Positions 1 to 7,858 of a stretch of 64,000 nt of DNA are shown here, one piece after another (position 1 is the first letter of the stretch; the number at the start of each line of letters is the position of its first letter). A program made the position numbers and the translations under genes. Source of the DNA: Staphylococcus auricularis (GTDB lineage Bacteria; Bacillota; Bacilli; Staphylococcales; Staphylococcaceae); the NCBI RefSeq assembly GCF_001500315.1, contig NZ_LLER01000010.1, positions 62,001 through 126,000 on the forward strand, read 5' to 3'. The notes beneath the pieces were generated by a model. The model ran no database searches. It was not told the DNA's origin and saw nothing but the letters and a program-made list of their open reading frames with translations.

Positions 1-1
1 G

Positions 2-91
2 GTCAACCAGATGCGCTATACACCGAGTGGTAAGATTGCGAGAGGTCAGATGAAACGTGCATATGAGGAAGGGAGATTAATCTATGAATGA
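2..91 (+). CDS. vraA: VraA-like AMP-dependent acyl-CoA ligase, C-terminal end only
   Basis: Only the last 29 codons lie in the window; the gene enters from the left edge in the frame beginning at base 2 and stops at 89-91. The peptide contains TPSGKIARGQMKRA, the C-terminal signature of AMP-forming acyl-CoA ligases, in which the lysine of the SGK motif contacts the adenylate. The stop overlaps the start of the thiolase-like gene at 84 by 8 bases, which suggests translational coupling. In S. aureus the gene before vraB is vraA, annotated as a fatty-acid-CoA ligase, so the symbol rests on the short motif plus gene order. Confidence 0.75.
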   Translation, partial: VNQMRYTPSGKIARGQMKRAYEEGRLIYE

Positions 92-1223
92 ACCTGTGAT
101 TGTTGCGGCTAAACGGACTGCTTTTGGGAAGTATGGCGGCACACTTCGACACCTGGAGCCAGAGCAGTTAATGAAACCATTATTTCAGTATTATAGTGAC
201 CTTGATTCCAATGTTATGCAAGATATAGATGAAGTCGTGCTAGGTAACGTAATCGGTAATGGCGGGAATATTGCGCGAAAGGCATTGTTAGAAGCAGGTC
301 TAAACGAGCGTATTCCTGGTATAACGCTTGATCAACAATGTGGCTCTGGTTTAGCAGCCATCCAATACGCATGTCGCATGATTCAAGCAGGTGCAGGAAA
401 GATATATCTCGCAGGCGGTGTTGAAAGCAGTAGTCGTGCACCATGGAAGATTAAACGACCACAATATGTGTATGAGACGCAGTTACCGCAATTTTATGAC
501 CGTGCGTCATTTGCGCCAGAGGGCCAAGATCCTTCGATGATTGAAGCGGCTGAAAATGTAGCACAACAATTTAATATTAGCCGAGCTATGCAAGATCAAT
601 ATACACTGCAAAGTTATGAAAGAACTCAGCGTAATGCCGTAACATCTATTTCCCAGGAAATCTTATCATTAACAGTAAAAGGGCAAAGCTTTTTTCGAGA
701 TGAGAGCGTGAAATCTCAAGTGAATGAACGGTTTTTAAGTCGCTTAAAGCCACTTATTTCGGGTGGAACTGTGACAGCAGGTAATAGCTGTATGAAAAAT
801 GACGGAGCTGTACTGCTTTTAGTTATGGAAAAAGAAACCGCAATACGTCTGGGCTATACGCAAGGTCTACAATTTATGGATAGTGTGACGACAGGCGTAT
901 CACCTGAAACTTTAGGCATAGGACCTATACCTGCTGTAAAAACAATATTGGAAAGACAATCACTGGATATCGCTGACATCCATTGTGTAGAACTAAATGA
1001 AGAATTTGCTTCTAAAGTATTAGCTTGTCAGCAACAATTAGGAATAACTGATGAACAATTAAATCGTTGGGGTGGTGCGCTTGCAACAGGTCACCCCTAT
1101 GGTGCAAGTGGTGCAGCCATAGTCACACGGTTGTTTTATATGGATGAATCTGAGTATTCAATCGCAACGATGGGAATCGGAGGTGGAATGGGTGATGCCG
1201 TATTATTTAAACGATGGCGTTGA
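84..1223 (+). CDS. vraB: VraB, thiolase-family protein (acetyl-CoA C-acetyltransferase-like)
   Basis: A 379-residue thiolase-fold protein. The nucleophile region DQQCGSGLAA places the acyl-accepting cysteine at residue 86. An NEEFA motif and GGALATGHPYGASGA, carrying the catalytic histidine, follow in the usual order. The second catalytic cysteine, normally in CIGGG near the C-terminus, is replaced: the sequence reads MGIGGGMG with Gly at 364. Degradative or biosynthetic thiolase activity is therefore uncertain, and condensation or another acyl transfer is possible. It is translationally coupled to the acyl-CoA ligase upstream and overlaps vraC by 29 bases, so ligase, thiolase and hotdog-type proteins probably form one fatty-acyl operon. 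The start at 84 follows a GAGGAAGGGAG-type ribosome site. Confidence 0.85.
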   Translation: MNEPVIVAAKRTAFGKYGGTLRHLEPEQLMKPLFQYYSDLDSNVMQDIDEVVLGNVIGNGGNIARKALLEAGLNERIPGITLDQQCGSGLAAIQYACRMIQAGAGKIYLAGGVESSSRAPWKIKRPQYVYETQLPQFYDRASFAPEGQDPSMIEAAENVAQQFNISRAMQDQYTLQSYERTQRNAVTSISQEILSLTVKGQSFFRDESVKSQVNERFLSRLKPLISGGTVTAGNSCMKNDGAVLLLVMEKETAIRLGYTQGLQFMDSVTTGVSPETLGIGPIPAVKTILERQSLDIADIHCVELNEEFASKVLACQQQLGITDEQLNRWGGALATGHPYGASGAAIVTRLFYMDESEYSIATMGIGGGMGDAVLFKRWR

Positions 1224-1566
1224 GAAGATACATGTGTCTTTTGATGTCGATTTTGTTAAACAATACTGTGCGATGTTGCAACTGGAATACAGTGAAACGA
1301 ATGTGCCACCACTTTGTTGTGCTAAGTTATGGCCGAAATTTCAGTTATTTCAATCGTTTGTAGGTCAAACGATTACGTTGAAAAGTACTGAACTACAGCA
1401 ATGTGAATCACTACATACCAATAAGGATTGCTTAGCGACTTTACAATGTATTGAAGTACGACGCATTCGTTCTTTTCGGAAATATACATTTCAGTTACAT
1501 ATAACAGACGAACTAAAGGAGGTGTTAACCATCACACAAACATTTGTCGAAAGTGTGGGTGAGTGA
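1195..1566 (+). CDS. vraC: VraC-like conserved protein
   Basis: A 123-residue protein with no motif I can assign with certainty. I chose the ATG at 1195, inside the 3' end of vraB, because GGAGGTGG at 1179-1186 sits 8 bases before it; the frame stays open further upstream to 1144 without a good ribosome site. The resulting length is close to VraC of S. aureus, which occupies the same position after vraB. The sequence is cysteine-rich in the middle (PPLCCAKLWP) and ends in a beta-rich stretch. Position after an acyl-CoA ligase and a thiolase suggests an acyl-CoA role, perhaps hotdog-fold, but that is inferred from context only. Confidence 0.75.
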   Translation: MPYYLNDGVEKIHVSFDVDFVKQYCAMLQLEYSETNVPPLCCAKLWPKFQLFQSFVGQTITLKSTELQQCESLHTNKDCLATLQCIEVRRIRSFRKYTFQLHITDELKEVLTITQTFVESVGE

Positions 1567-1817
1567 TGAAAATAACAAAAACAGAGGTTGAAAAATACTT
1601 AGCATTAGTGGAGGATTTGAACCCGTTACATGGTACCGTAGTCCCTGGACAGTACGTGGTACAACGCGTGATGACACAGTGTGGACTCACTTGGCACCAC
1701 TATACTCAGCCCATTTATTTTAATGATGAGTTGGAGTACGATGTGATTCAAGATGCTACATTAAAATTAAGAAATCAAGACGATCAGATCAAATTAGTAA
1801 TTCGAAGATTGTCATAA
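1566..1817 (+). CDS. Small MaoC/hotdog-like protein
   Basis: An 83-residue protein starting at the ATG whose A is the last base of the vraC stop, a one-base overlap; a GTG three bases earlier is an alternative. The N-terminal part carries DLNPLHGTVVPGQYVVQ, which resembles the D-x-N-P-x-H segment of MaoC-type hotdog hydratases where Asp and His are catalytic. The protein is shorter than a full hotdog domain of about 130 residues, so it may work as half of a complex with VraC, which is itself too short and immediately upstream. The pairing is inference. The gene ends just before a strong hairpin. Confidence 0.7.
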   Translation: MKITKTEVEKYLALVEDLNPLHGTVVPGQYVVQRVMTQCGLTWHHYTQPIYFNDELEYDVIQDATLKLRNQDDQIKLVIRRLS

Positions 1818-1821
1818 AAAA

Positions 1822-1854
1822 AGCGAATGACGATACGAAGTATCGCCATTCGCT
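1822..1854. terminator. Bidirectional terminator after the vra operon
   Basis: AGCGAATGACGATAC and GTATCGCCATTCGCT form a 15-pair stem with one mismatch. Seven A residues precede it on the plus strand, giving a T-run for minus-strand transcripts. The plus-strand exit is weaker (CTAGGTTTTA). The stronger minus-strand tail suggests that something is also transcribed leftward into it. Confidence 0.8.
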
Positions 1855-1888
1855 CTAGGTTTTATAAGGGGTTTGTAATAATGGGACA

Positions 1889-2342
1889 ACACGATGATGC
1901 GCAGTGCTTCGAGTTGCTCTCCAAGCAAACAAAGGGGACAGTCTTTGGCTCATCATCGTGTATGTTAGGTTTATCGGTTTTACTAGTGACGTACTGTTCA
2001 ATGATATAAAGGGACAGGTTATACCATCGAACAGCTGATGTCTAAGACGACATATTTTCAGGAGTAATATACTGTCTTATTCAAAATCTGGAGTGCTTAC
2101 ACATCGGGATTTTACCAATGTTGATAAGCAGATTCATGCTCAATGAAGATGAATGTGATTGATTTTAGCGTCATCGTATCCTTTCAGGTAGAGAGAATGG
2201 TGTAGCTCACACATCATAAAGATGTGTGAAAGATTACTGAAAGTCGATACAATCACGCAATCTATAACAAGCTCAAATTCATATCATCGATCTTGCTGTA
2301 GGATGTTTATTGCTTCTCTCTACACTACATATCTTACATCCT
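1889..2342. other. Structured 0.6 kb gene-free region, possible non-coding RNA
   Basis: No convincing reading frame exists between the vra terminator and the pdxK terminator. The stretch contains several inverted repeats: ACACGATGATG (1889-1899) with CATCATCGTGT (1951-1961); CACACATC/GATGTGTG (2208-2215, 2221-2228) nested in GTATC..CTTTCAG / CTGAAAG..GATAC (2176-2187, 2237-2250); GTAGAGAG with CTCTCTAC; and AGGATGT/ACATCCT (2300-2306, 2336-2342). Terminators lie on both sides. This fits a structured RNA, but the strand is undecided and I found no clear promoter. The small S. aureus gene vraX, expected here, is not recognisable. Confidence 0.35.
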
Positions 2343-2432
2343 TTCCATATGATTGACATGAGTCTATGGTATCAACTTTCTCTAGGACTATCGTTGTAGA
2401 TGGTTTTGAGCCCTCTTTTTCTACGTAAAAAA

Positions 2433-2458
2433 CGGTTGATGAGCGTACTCATCAACCG
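2433..2458 (-). terminator. Terminator of pdxK
   Basis: CGGTTGATGAG and CTCATCAACCG form a perfect 11-pair stem with a 4-base loop. On the minus strand it is followed by TTTTTTACG, 26 bases after the pdxK stop. Confidence 0.9.
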
Positions 2459-2483
2459 CTAAGATCGTTCATTTCATGAATGA

Positions 2484-3314
2484 TTAAACTTCTTCTGTAG
2501 TCACATCGATGTGTTCGATACGGTTATGTGCACCGTGATCCACAGGTCCAACGAATTCATTCATTTTCCAACCGTTTTTAATCGCTGAAGCAACAAATGC
2601 TTTCGCAGCGATAACGGCATCTTTTGGAGATTTACCATTTGCTAAATAAGCTGTTGTTGCAGCTGCAAAGGTACAACCTGCACCGTGATTATAGCTTTGT
2701 TGGAACATATCAGTTGTTAATTGGGTGAATGTTTCACCATCGTAATATAAATCATAAGATTGTTCTTGATCTAACGCTTTACCGCCTTTAATAATGACGT
2801 GTTGCGCACCTTGATCATGAATGATTTCTGCTGCACGTTTCATGTCATCGATAGATTTAAGTGTACCTAGACCTGAAAGTTGACCAGCTTCAAATAAGTT
2901 AGGTGTTACAATTGTTGTTTTAGGTAATAAATATTTGATCATCGCGTCTGTATTACCTGGGTTGAGCACTTCATCTTCACCTTTACATACCATGACAGGA
3001 TCTACAACGAAATAATCGGCACCTGATTCAGTGAATGCTTCACCTGCACGTTGGATCATTTCTTCAGTACCAAGCATACCTGTTTTCACAGCATCTGGAC
3101 CGATAGAAATCGCAGTTTTAAGTTGTTTTTCAAATACGTCGAACGGAATCGGTGTCACATCGTGTGACCATGTTTCAGTATCCATAGTGACGATTGAAGT
3201 TAACGCCACCATACCGTAACTGTCTAATTCTTGGAATGTTTTTAAGTCAGCTTGCATACCTGCACCTGCACTTGTATCAGAACCGGCAATGGTTAAAATC
3301 TTTTTAAGTGCCAT
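2484..3314 (-). CDS. pdxK: Pyridoxal kinase of the dual-cysteine (ThiD-like) type
   Basis: A 276-residue ribokinase-fold enzyme of the ThiD/PdxK family, which phosphorylates vitamin B6 aldehyde or hydroxymethylpyrimidine. The N-terminus has TIAGSDTSAGAGMQADLKTF; the anion-hole and catalytic region is HGAGCTFAAA. Counting residues puts Cys110 in VMVCKG and Cys214 in GAGCT, the two cysteines reported for the S. aureus pyridoxal kinase that binds substrate as a hemithioacetal. This makes pyridoxal salvage more likely than thiamin synthesis, although annotation pipelines often call it thiD. It is monocistronic, with an AAGGAGTGAAC ribosome site and its own terminator at 2433-2458. Confidence 0.9.
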   Translation of the reverse strand: MALKKILTIAGSDTSAGAGMQADLKTFQELDSYGMVALTSIVTMDTETWSHDVTPIPFDVFEKQLKTAISIGPDAVKTGMLGTEEMIQRAGEAFTESGADYFVVDPVMVCKGEDEVLNPGNTDAMIKYLLPKTTIVTPNLFEAGQLSGLGTLKSIDDMKRAAEIIHDQGAQHVIIKGGKALDQEQSYDLYYDGETFTQLTTDMFQQSYNHGAGCTFAAATTAYLANGKSPKDAVIAAKAFVASAIKNGWKMNEFVGPVDHGAHNRIEHIDVTTEEV

Positions 3315-3557
3315 AAATCAGTTCACTCCTTAAAATCTTTATTGCTTATATCATACCACGTTTAGCAACAGTTCAAAAAGTCGTGCCTATCACCGTATAA
3401 AGCGCTTTTATCAAGTCAAATAGCGCAAGTCTGAGTCTTTCAGTTTAAAATATAAATTCGGTCAATATAGAGATGTTGAATTCAAAAAGATGTCGCAATA
3501 ACAAACGTATCTCTGCGCACGATGGTTATGTTAAGATATGAAATGAGGTGAAGAAAC

Positions 3558-4226
3558 ATGGAATGGTCGGACGTTTTTCATGATATAACAACGAAGCATG
3601 ATTTCCAGGAAATGCATGATTTTTTAGAAAAAGAATATACGACACAAATCGTTTATCCTGAACGAAAAAATATATATCAAGCCTTTGATTTAACACCTTT
3701 TAATGACATCAAAGTCGTCATCTTAGGACAGGATCCGTATCACGGTCCTAATCAAGCCCATGGTTTAGCATTCTCGGTGCAACCGAATGCGAAATTCCCG
3801 CCATCTTTACGTAATATGTATAAAGAGTTAGAAGATGATCTGGGATGTAAAAGACAGTCACCACATTTACAAGACTGGGCTAGAGAAGGTGTGTTATTAC
3901 TGAATACAGTATTGACCGTACGCCAAGGTGAAGCCCATTCACACCGTGGCATTGGTTGGGAAACATTTACGGATGAAATCATCGCCACAGTTTCTAGAGA
4001 ATTGGAGCACGTGGTCTTCATTTTATGGGGAAAACCAGCGCAACAAAAAATGAAATTGATCGATACATCTAAACACTATATTATTAAGTCACCACATCCA
4101 AGTCCATTATCGGCAAATCGAGGTTTCTTCGGCTCTAAGCCATATTCACAAGCCAATGATTATTTAACTGCGAATGGGATTTCTCCCATCAACTGGTGTG
4201 AAGGAGTGAATCCACACGATGAATAA
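3558..4226 (+). CDS. ung: Uracil-DNA glycosylase, family 1
   Basis: A 222-residue enzyme that removes uracil from DNA in base excision repair. Family 1 motifs are intact: the water-activating loop GQDPYHG (residues 57-63, catalytic Asp59), LLLNTVLTV (113-121), and the minor-groove loop HPSPLSA starting at His180. The length is normal. The start follows GAGGTGAAGAAAC. The stop overlaps the next gene by 8 bases, so ung and the YwdI-like protein are coupled, the same pairing as ung-ywdI in Bacillus subtilis. Confidence 0.96.
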   Translation: MEWSDVFHDITTKHDFQEMHDFLEKEYTTQIVYPERKNIYQAFDLTPFNDIKVVILGQDPYHGPNQAHGLAFSVQPNAKFPPSLRNMYKELEDDLGCKRQSPHLQDWAREGVLLLNTVLTVRQGEAHSHRGIGWETFTDEIIATVSRELEHVVFILWGKPAQQKMKLIDTSKHYIIKSPHPSPLSANRGFFGSKPYSQANDYLTANGISPINWCEGVNPHDE

Positions 4227-4593
4227 AGATAAAATGATTCAATTGATTGAACAAGAACTCGTCCAAGCTGATGAAGCAACATCATCTGTTGATTTTGAAA
4301 AGCACATGTATGCGATTCATGCGTTAACATCGCTATATACAGAAGGTGCTGCAACTCACGAAGATACGCTGTCAAATACTCAAAAATCATCGACGTTTTC
4401 AACTCAAAGCCAAGCCTCATCTACTTCTCAATCTTCTGCTAAAAATCAAGTGACTGCAGCAGAAATCAAAGCGATGGGCGGTGAGGTGCCTGCTTCGATG
4501 AAACAAAGCGCGGATCATACGAGCAGTTTACCTTCAAATCAAATGATCACAGATGATGAGATTGGTAACGGCGATTCAATTTTCGATTTTTAA
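4219..4593 (+). CDS. YwdI-like DUF5327 family protein
   Basis: A 124-residue protein overlapping the end of ung by 8 bases, with AAGGAGTG inside the ung 3' end as ribosome site. The N-terminus is helical and acidic ([35 protein letters not shown] is the conserved part, spread over residues 7-40), followed by a Ser/Thr/Gln-rich low-complexity linker (about 50-75) and a short conserved tail with [16 protein letters not shown]. This layout matches YwdI/DUF5327, found next to ung in Bacilli. Its function is unknown; the linker suggests an adaptor rather than an enzyme. Confidence 0.8.
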   Translation: MNKDKMIQLIEQELVQADEATSSVDFEKHMYAIHALTSLYTEGAATHEDTLSNTQKSSTFSTQSQASSTSQSSAKNQVTAAEIKAMGGEVPASMKQSADHTSSLPSNQMITDDEIGNGDSIFDF

Positions 4594-4617
4594 TGTAGGT
4601 GAAAGAAGGGAAGCAAT

Positions 4618-4983
4618 ATGATGAAAGTCTTTATTATATTAGGTGCATTGAATGCGTTAATGTCTGTCGGTACAGGTGCATTTGGTGCACATGGATTAGA
4701 AGGTAAGCTCTCTGAAAAATATATGTCAGTTTGGGAAAAAGCCACAACCTATCAAATGTATCACGGCCTTGGCTTGATCTTGATTGGTATTATTAGTGGT
4801 GTGACTTCCATTAACGTGAACTGGGCAGGATGGCTCATGTTCTTAGGCATTGTTTTCTTCAGTGGTTCACTTTACGTCTTAGCACTGACACAAGTTCGCG
4901 TACTCGGCGCTATTACGCCTATCGGAGGCATTTGTTTTATTTTAGGCTGGTTATTATTAGTGATTGCATCTTTTAAATTATAA
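4618..4983 (+). CDS. DUF423 family membrane protein (YwdK-like)
   Basis: A 121-residue protein with about four transmembrane helices. The N-terminal signature [14 protein letters not shown] and the phrase [14 protein letters not shown] are characteristic of DUF423 membrane proteins. The last helices read [18 protein letters not shown]. Two adjacent ATG codons (4618, 4621) are possible starts after GAAAGAAGGGAAGC; I took the first. It lies 24 bases after the YwdI-like gene, completing the ung-ywdI-ywdK order known from Bacillus. The biochemical role is unknown. Confidence 0.85.
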   Translation: MMKVFIILGALNALMSVGTGAFGAHGLEGKLSEKYMSVWEKATTYQMYHGLGLILIGIISGVTSINVNWAGWLMFLGIVFFSGSLYVLALTQVRVLGAITPIGGICFILGWLLLVIASFKL

Positions 4984-4986
4984 ATA

Positions 4987-5012
4987 GATTAAAACATTCA
5001 CCTTCTGGGTAT
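4987..5012 (+). promoter_or_regulatory. SigmaB-like promoter of the amino acid permease
   Basis: GATTAA, a 14-base spacer and GGGTAT match the staphylococcal SigB consensus GTTTAA-N12-15-GGGTAT in 11 of 12 positions. A start near 5019 would give a leader of about 20 bases before the permease ATG at 5041. Confidence 0.55.
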
Positions 5013-5033
5013 TACAATACTCACGAGGTGAAT
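4996..5033 (+). promoter_or_regulatory. Hairpin covering the permease ribosome site
   Basis: ATTCACCT (4996-5003) pairs perfectly with AGGTGAAT (5026-5033), which holds the ribosome site of the permease; TTATTTT follows. In read-through RNA the site would be hidden and the hairpin could act as a terminator. RNA begun at the SigB-like promoter would lack the left arm. Confidence 0.5.
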
Positions 5034-5040
5034 TTATTTT

Positions 5041-6531
5041 ATGGCTAAAAATAAGGAAACAATAGATAGGGGAGATCTGCAAGCGAATCTGTCCGAAAAG
5101 TTTGTATGGGCGATAGCTTACGGCTCTTGTATCGGTTGGGGTTCATTTATTCAGCCGGGTGACTGGATCGCACAATCAGGACCCATCGCATCCATTATCG
5201 GGATTACACTAGGCGCCTTATTAATGATTATCATCGGTGTCAGTTATGGTGCACTCATCGAACGTTTCCCAGTTTCTGGTGGGGCATTCGCATTTAGTTA
5301 TCTTGGATTTGGACGATATGTGAGCTTCTTTTCTTCTTGGTTTTTAACATTTGGTTATATTTGTGTCGCAGCGTTAAATGCAACCGCGTTTAGCTTGTTG
5401 ATTAAGTTCTTAATGCCAGACGTCATTGAAGTAGGTAAGTTGTATACCATAGCAGGATGGGACGTCTACATTACTGAAATCGTCATTGCTTCCGTATTAT
5501 TATTAATATTTATGTACATAGGTATTAGAGGGACCAATGTGTCTGGTGCCTTACAGTATTACTTCTGTATCGCATTAATTGTGACCGTAGCGCTATTATT
5601 CCTTAGCTCGTTTTTCGGCAATAATTTTTCATTAGAGAACTTAGAACCACTCAAAAATGAGAAAAAAGGTTGGTTTGTCTCTATCATCATGATCCTTGCG
5701 ATCGCACCATGGGCATATGTTGGGTTTGATAATATTCCACAAACTGCTGAGGAATTTAATTTCTCACCTAAGAAAACGTTCAAACTCATCGTATACAGTC
5801 TGTTAGCAGCAGCACTCACTTATGTAGTCATGTTGCTTTATACAGGATGGTTAAGCTCATCTAATACCAACGTGAATGGTCAACTCTGGTTAACGGGTTC
5901 TGTGACAAAAGAAGCATTTGGCTTTATCGGTCTCGGAATTCTGTCCATCGCGATCATCATGGGTATCTTTACTGGACTGAATGGCTTCATCATGAGTTCA
6001 AGTCGACTTCTCTTCTCAATGGGTCGTTCAGGCATTGTACCGAAAGTCTTTAGTAAAACACATCCAAAATATAAAACACCATATGTAGCGATCATTTTCT
6101 TAGTATCGCTCACATTGATTGCACCTTGGTTAGGACGTACAGCACTTACATGGATTGTCGATATGTCATCTACAGGGGTTTCAATCGCATACTTCGTCAC
6201 TTGTCTAGCAGCGATGAAATTGTTTAGTTATGACAAAGCAAGTGCGACGTACAGTCCCGTTTATAAAACGTTTGGTATCTTAGGCGCAATCGTATCATTT
6301 ATCTTTTTACTCTTATTACTCATACCATTCTCACCAGCCGGTCTATCGTTACCGTCTTACATCGCGCTCGGTGGATGGTTACTACTTGGACTCATCATCT
6401 TCGGTTTCCGCTATACGAAAATTAAAGCTATCGATGAGGATCAACTCAGTCGCTTAATTTTAAACCGTAGTGAACAAGAAACAGAAGCAATGATTCACGA
6501 TGACAAAGCAAATCAGTCTAACGATAAATAA
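5041..6531 (+). CDS. APC-superfamily amino acid permease
   Basis: A 496-residue integral membrane protein of the amino acid-polyamine-organocation superfamily with about 12 predicted helices. Helix 1 contains the broken-helix substrate motif (YGSCIGWGSFI), followed by ERFPVSGGAFAF, the family signature at helix 2-3. A long hydrophilic segment with WAYVGFDNIPQTAEEF is the typical helix 6 to loop region. The charged tail (about residues 455-496) is cytoplasmic. The substrate cannot be read from sequence; an amino acid/proton symporter is the safe call. A SigB-like promoter and an RNA hairpin precede it, and a strong terminator follows. Confidence 0.87.
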   Translation: MAKNKETIDRGDLQANLSEKFVWAIAYGSCIGWGSFIQPGDWIAQSGPIASIIGITLGALLMIIIGVSYGALIERFPVSGGAFAFSYLGFGRYVSFFSSWFLTFGYICVAALNATAFSLLIKFLMPDVIEVGKLYTIAGWDVYITEIVIASVLLLIFMYIGIRGTNVSGALQYYFCIALIVTVALLFLSSFFGNNFSLENLEPLKNEKKGWFVSIIMILAIAPWAYVGFDNIPQTAEEFNFSPKKTFKLIVYSLLAAALTYVVMLLYTGWLSSSNTNVNGQLWLTGSVTKEAFGFIGLGILSIAIIMGIFTGLNGFIMSSSRLLFSMGRSGIVPKVFSKTHPKYKTPYVAIIFLVSLTLIAPWLGRTALTWIVDMSSTGVSIAYFVTCLAAMKLFSYDKASATYSPVYKTFGILGAIVSFIFLLLLLIPFSPAGLSLPSYIALGGWLLLGLIIFGFRYTKIKAIDEDQLSRLILNRSEQETEAMIHDDKANQSNDK

Positions 6532-6549
6532 AATGATAAACATATTAAA

Positions 6550-6583
6550 AGCTACCCATATGATTCCGTTCATATGGGTAGCT
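6550..6583. terminator. Bidirectional terminator between permease and exporter genes
   Basis: AGCTACCCATATGA and TCATATGGGTAGCT form a perfect 14-pair stem with a 6-base loop. ATTTCA follows on plus and TTTTAATATG on minus, so it can serve the convergent genes on both sides. Confidence 0.88.
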
Positions 6584-6613
6584 ATTTCATGGTTATATTT
6601 TTAAAACAGCTGG

Positions 6614-7069
6614 TTATCGTGCGTGTTTGCGACGTCGGTTCATGCTGAGAATATATAATTTTGCGAGTTGGTCGGCAAATAATAGACCAAGAGCAATGGC
6701 ACCCGCAACGAGTGCTACTTCTAACATCGTGTTGATGGCTTCACCGAATTCTAATAGGACTAAGTTTTTCGTCGCATCAAAAGCGAGGCCTCCAGGGACG
6801 AGTGGAATGATACCAGGAATCATAAATAGAATGACGGGTTCTTTTTTAGTCCGTGCCATCACGTGACTGATAGCACCAAGTGTGAGACTGCCAAAGAAAC
6901 TCGCGTAAATACTGTGGAAGCCTAAACCATTGTAGAGAATGATATAGACCATCCATCCGCATGCCCCTACGAAGCCGGACGCAAAATAGAGGCGTTTCGG
7001 CCCATCAAACAGCACGCCAAAGAACATGGACACGATATAACTACATATAAAATTGAGTATCCAAAACAT
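6614..7069 (-). CDS. Threonine/serine exporter subunit, YjjB/ThrE C-terminal type
   Basis: A 151-residue membrane protein with about five helices, matching the C-terminal half of ThrE-type threonine/serine exporters (DUF3815/YjjB). Typical features are the FFGSLTLGAISHVMAR helix and the MIPGIIPLVPGGLAF segment with conserved prolines. It follows the YjjP-type partner with a 15-base gap and has a clear AAAGGAGGCAC ribosome site. Split N- and C-terminal halves encoded as two adjacent genes are common in Firmicutes, and both are expected to be needed for the transporter. Substrate is inferred from the family only. Confidence 0.85.
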   Translation of the reverse strand: MFWILNFICSYIVSMFFGVLFDGPKRLYFASGFVGACGWMVYIILYNGLGFHSIYASFFGSLTLGAISHVMARTKKEPVILFMIPGIIPLVPGGLAFDATKNLVLLEFGEAINTMLEVALVAGAIALGLLFADQLAKLYILSMNRRRKHAR

Positions 7070-7084
7070 AGATGTGCCTCCTTT

Positions 7085-7858
7085 TCAGACGATGAGTAGG
7101 ACAGTACCTACACCTGCACCAATGCCAAATGAGGTCACGAGTGCCTCTAATGATTTCGTAGTAAACATGAGCATATGTCCAGCGAATAAGTCTTGGACTG
7201 CATTAGTAATTAACATCCCTGGGACGATCGGCATGACCGACGCGATGATAATCGCAGATAGTGAGCCATCCGGGAAAAGGGAGTGTCCGAGAATTGCGAT
7301 TAAACCTATGATGAGTGAACCAATAAATTCTGGGATGAAGCCCGCCTGTAATTTGCGACTCAACAATTCTACAACGATGTATCCTACAGCACCTGCAATT
7401 AGAGTAGTGAAGATATCAATCAGATGACCTTCTTGTAGGTAGAGGAAGCTGATTGATATGATGGCAGCCGCAAAAAATTTTGAAACCAAATCGTGCTGCA
7501 AACTCCGTGAATTGAGGATGCGATCGAGTTTATCGTACGCTTCCTTTAACGTGATCTCTCCATTAGCTAAATCTCTACTGACGCTATTTGTACGCGAAAT
7601 ACGTAGTAAATTGGTCTCTCGTTTGTTAATCCGGAATATTCTTGGATTCGTGTCATTATGGAGCATAAAGTTAATCATTGTATTCGTTACGAAACTTTGA
7701 CTTTCACTGTAACCTAAGTTATTAGCAATACGGGTCATCGTGTCTTCTACACGCGAACCTTCAGCACCCGATTCTAGCAGTATACGGCCAGCTAACACGA
7801 CGACATCTTTAATGAGCCGTTCTTCATTCGTTTCTTGAGTATATTGATGTGTTGTCAT
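7085..7858 (-). CDS. Threonine/serine exporter subunit, YjjP/DUF1212 type
   Basis: A 257-residue protein matching the N-terminal half of ThrE. A soluble region of about 115 residues contains LLESGAEGSRVEDTMTRIA, the conserved DUF1212 motif, and NSRSLQHDLVSKFFAAAI leads into about five transmembrane helices. The C-terminal PIVPGMLITNAVQDLFAGH is the matching pore segment. It is the first gene of a two-gene minus-strand operon. Only a modest ribosome site (GGTGATC) precedes the ATG. The gene-free 0.76 kb upstream must hold its promoter. Confidence 0.87.
   Translation of the reverse strand: MTTHQYTQETNEERLIKDVVVLAGRILLESGAEGSRVEDTMTRIANNLGYSESQSFVTNTMINFMLHNDTNPRIFRINKRETNLLRISRTNSVSRDLANGEITLKEAYDKLDRILNSRSLQHDLVSKFFAAAIISISFLYLQEGHLIDIFTTLIAGAVGYIVVELLSRKLQAGFIPEFIGSLIIGLIAILGHSLFPDGSLSAIIIASVMPIVPGMLITNAVQDLFAGHMLMFTTKSLEALVTSFGIGAGVGTVLLIV

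Noticed and set aside
1827-2009. A 60-codon open frame at the position where vraX would lie
   Set aside because: The peptide does not resemble VraX, has no ribosome site and begins inside a terminator stem.
2484-3557. A TPP riboswitch upstream of the thiD-like gene
   Set aside because: No TPP-aptamer motifs are visible in the 240 bases upstream, and the enzyme looks like a pyridoxal kinase.
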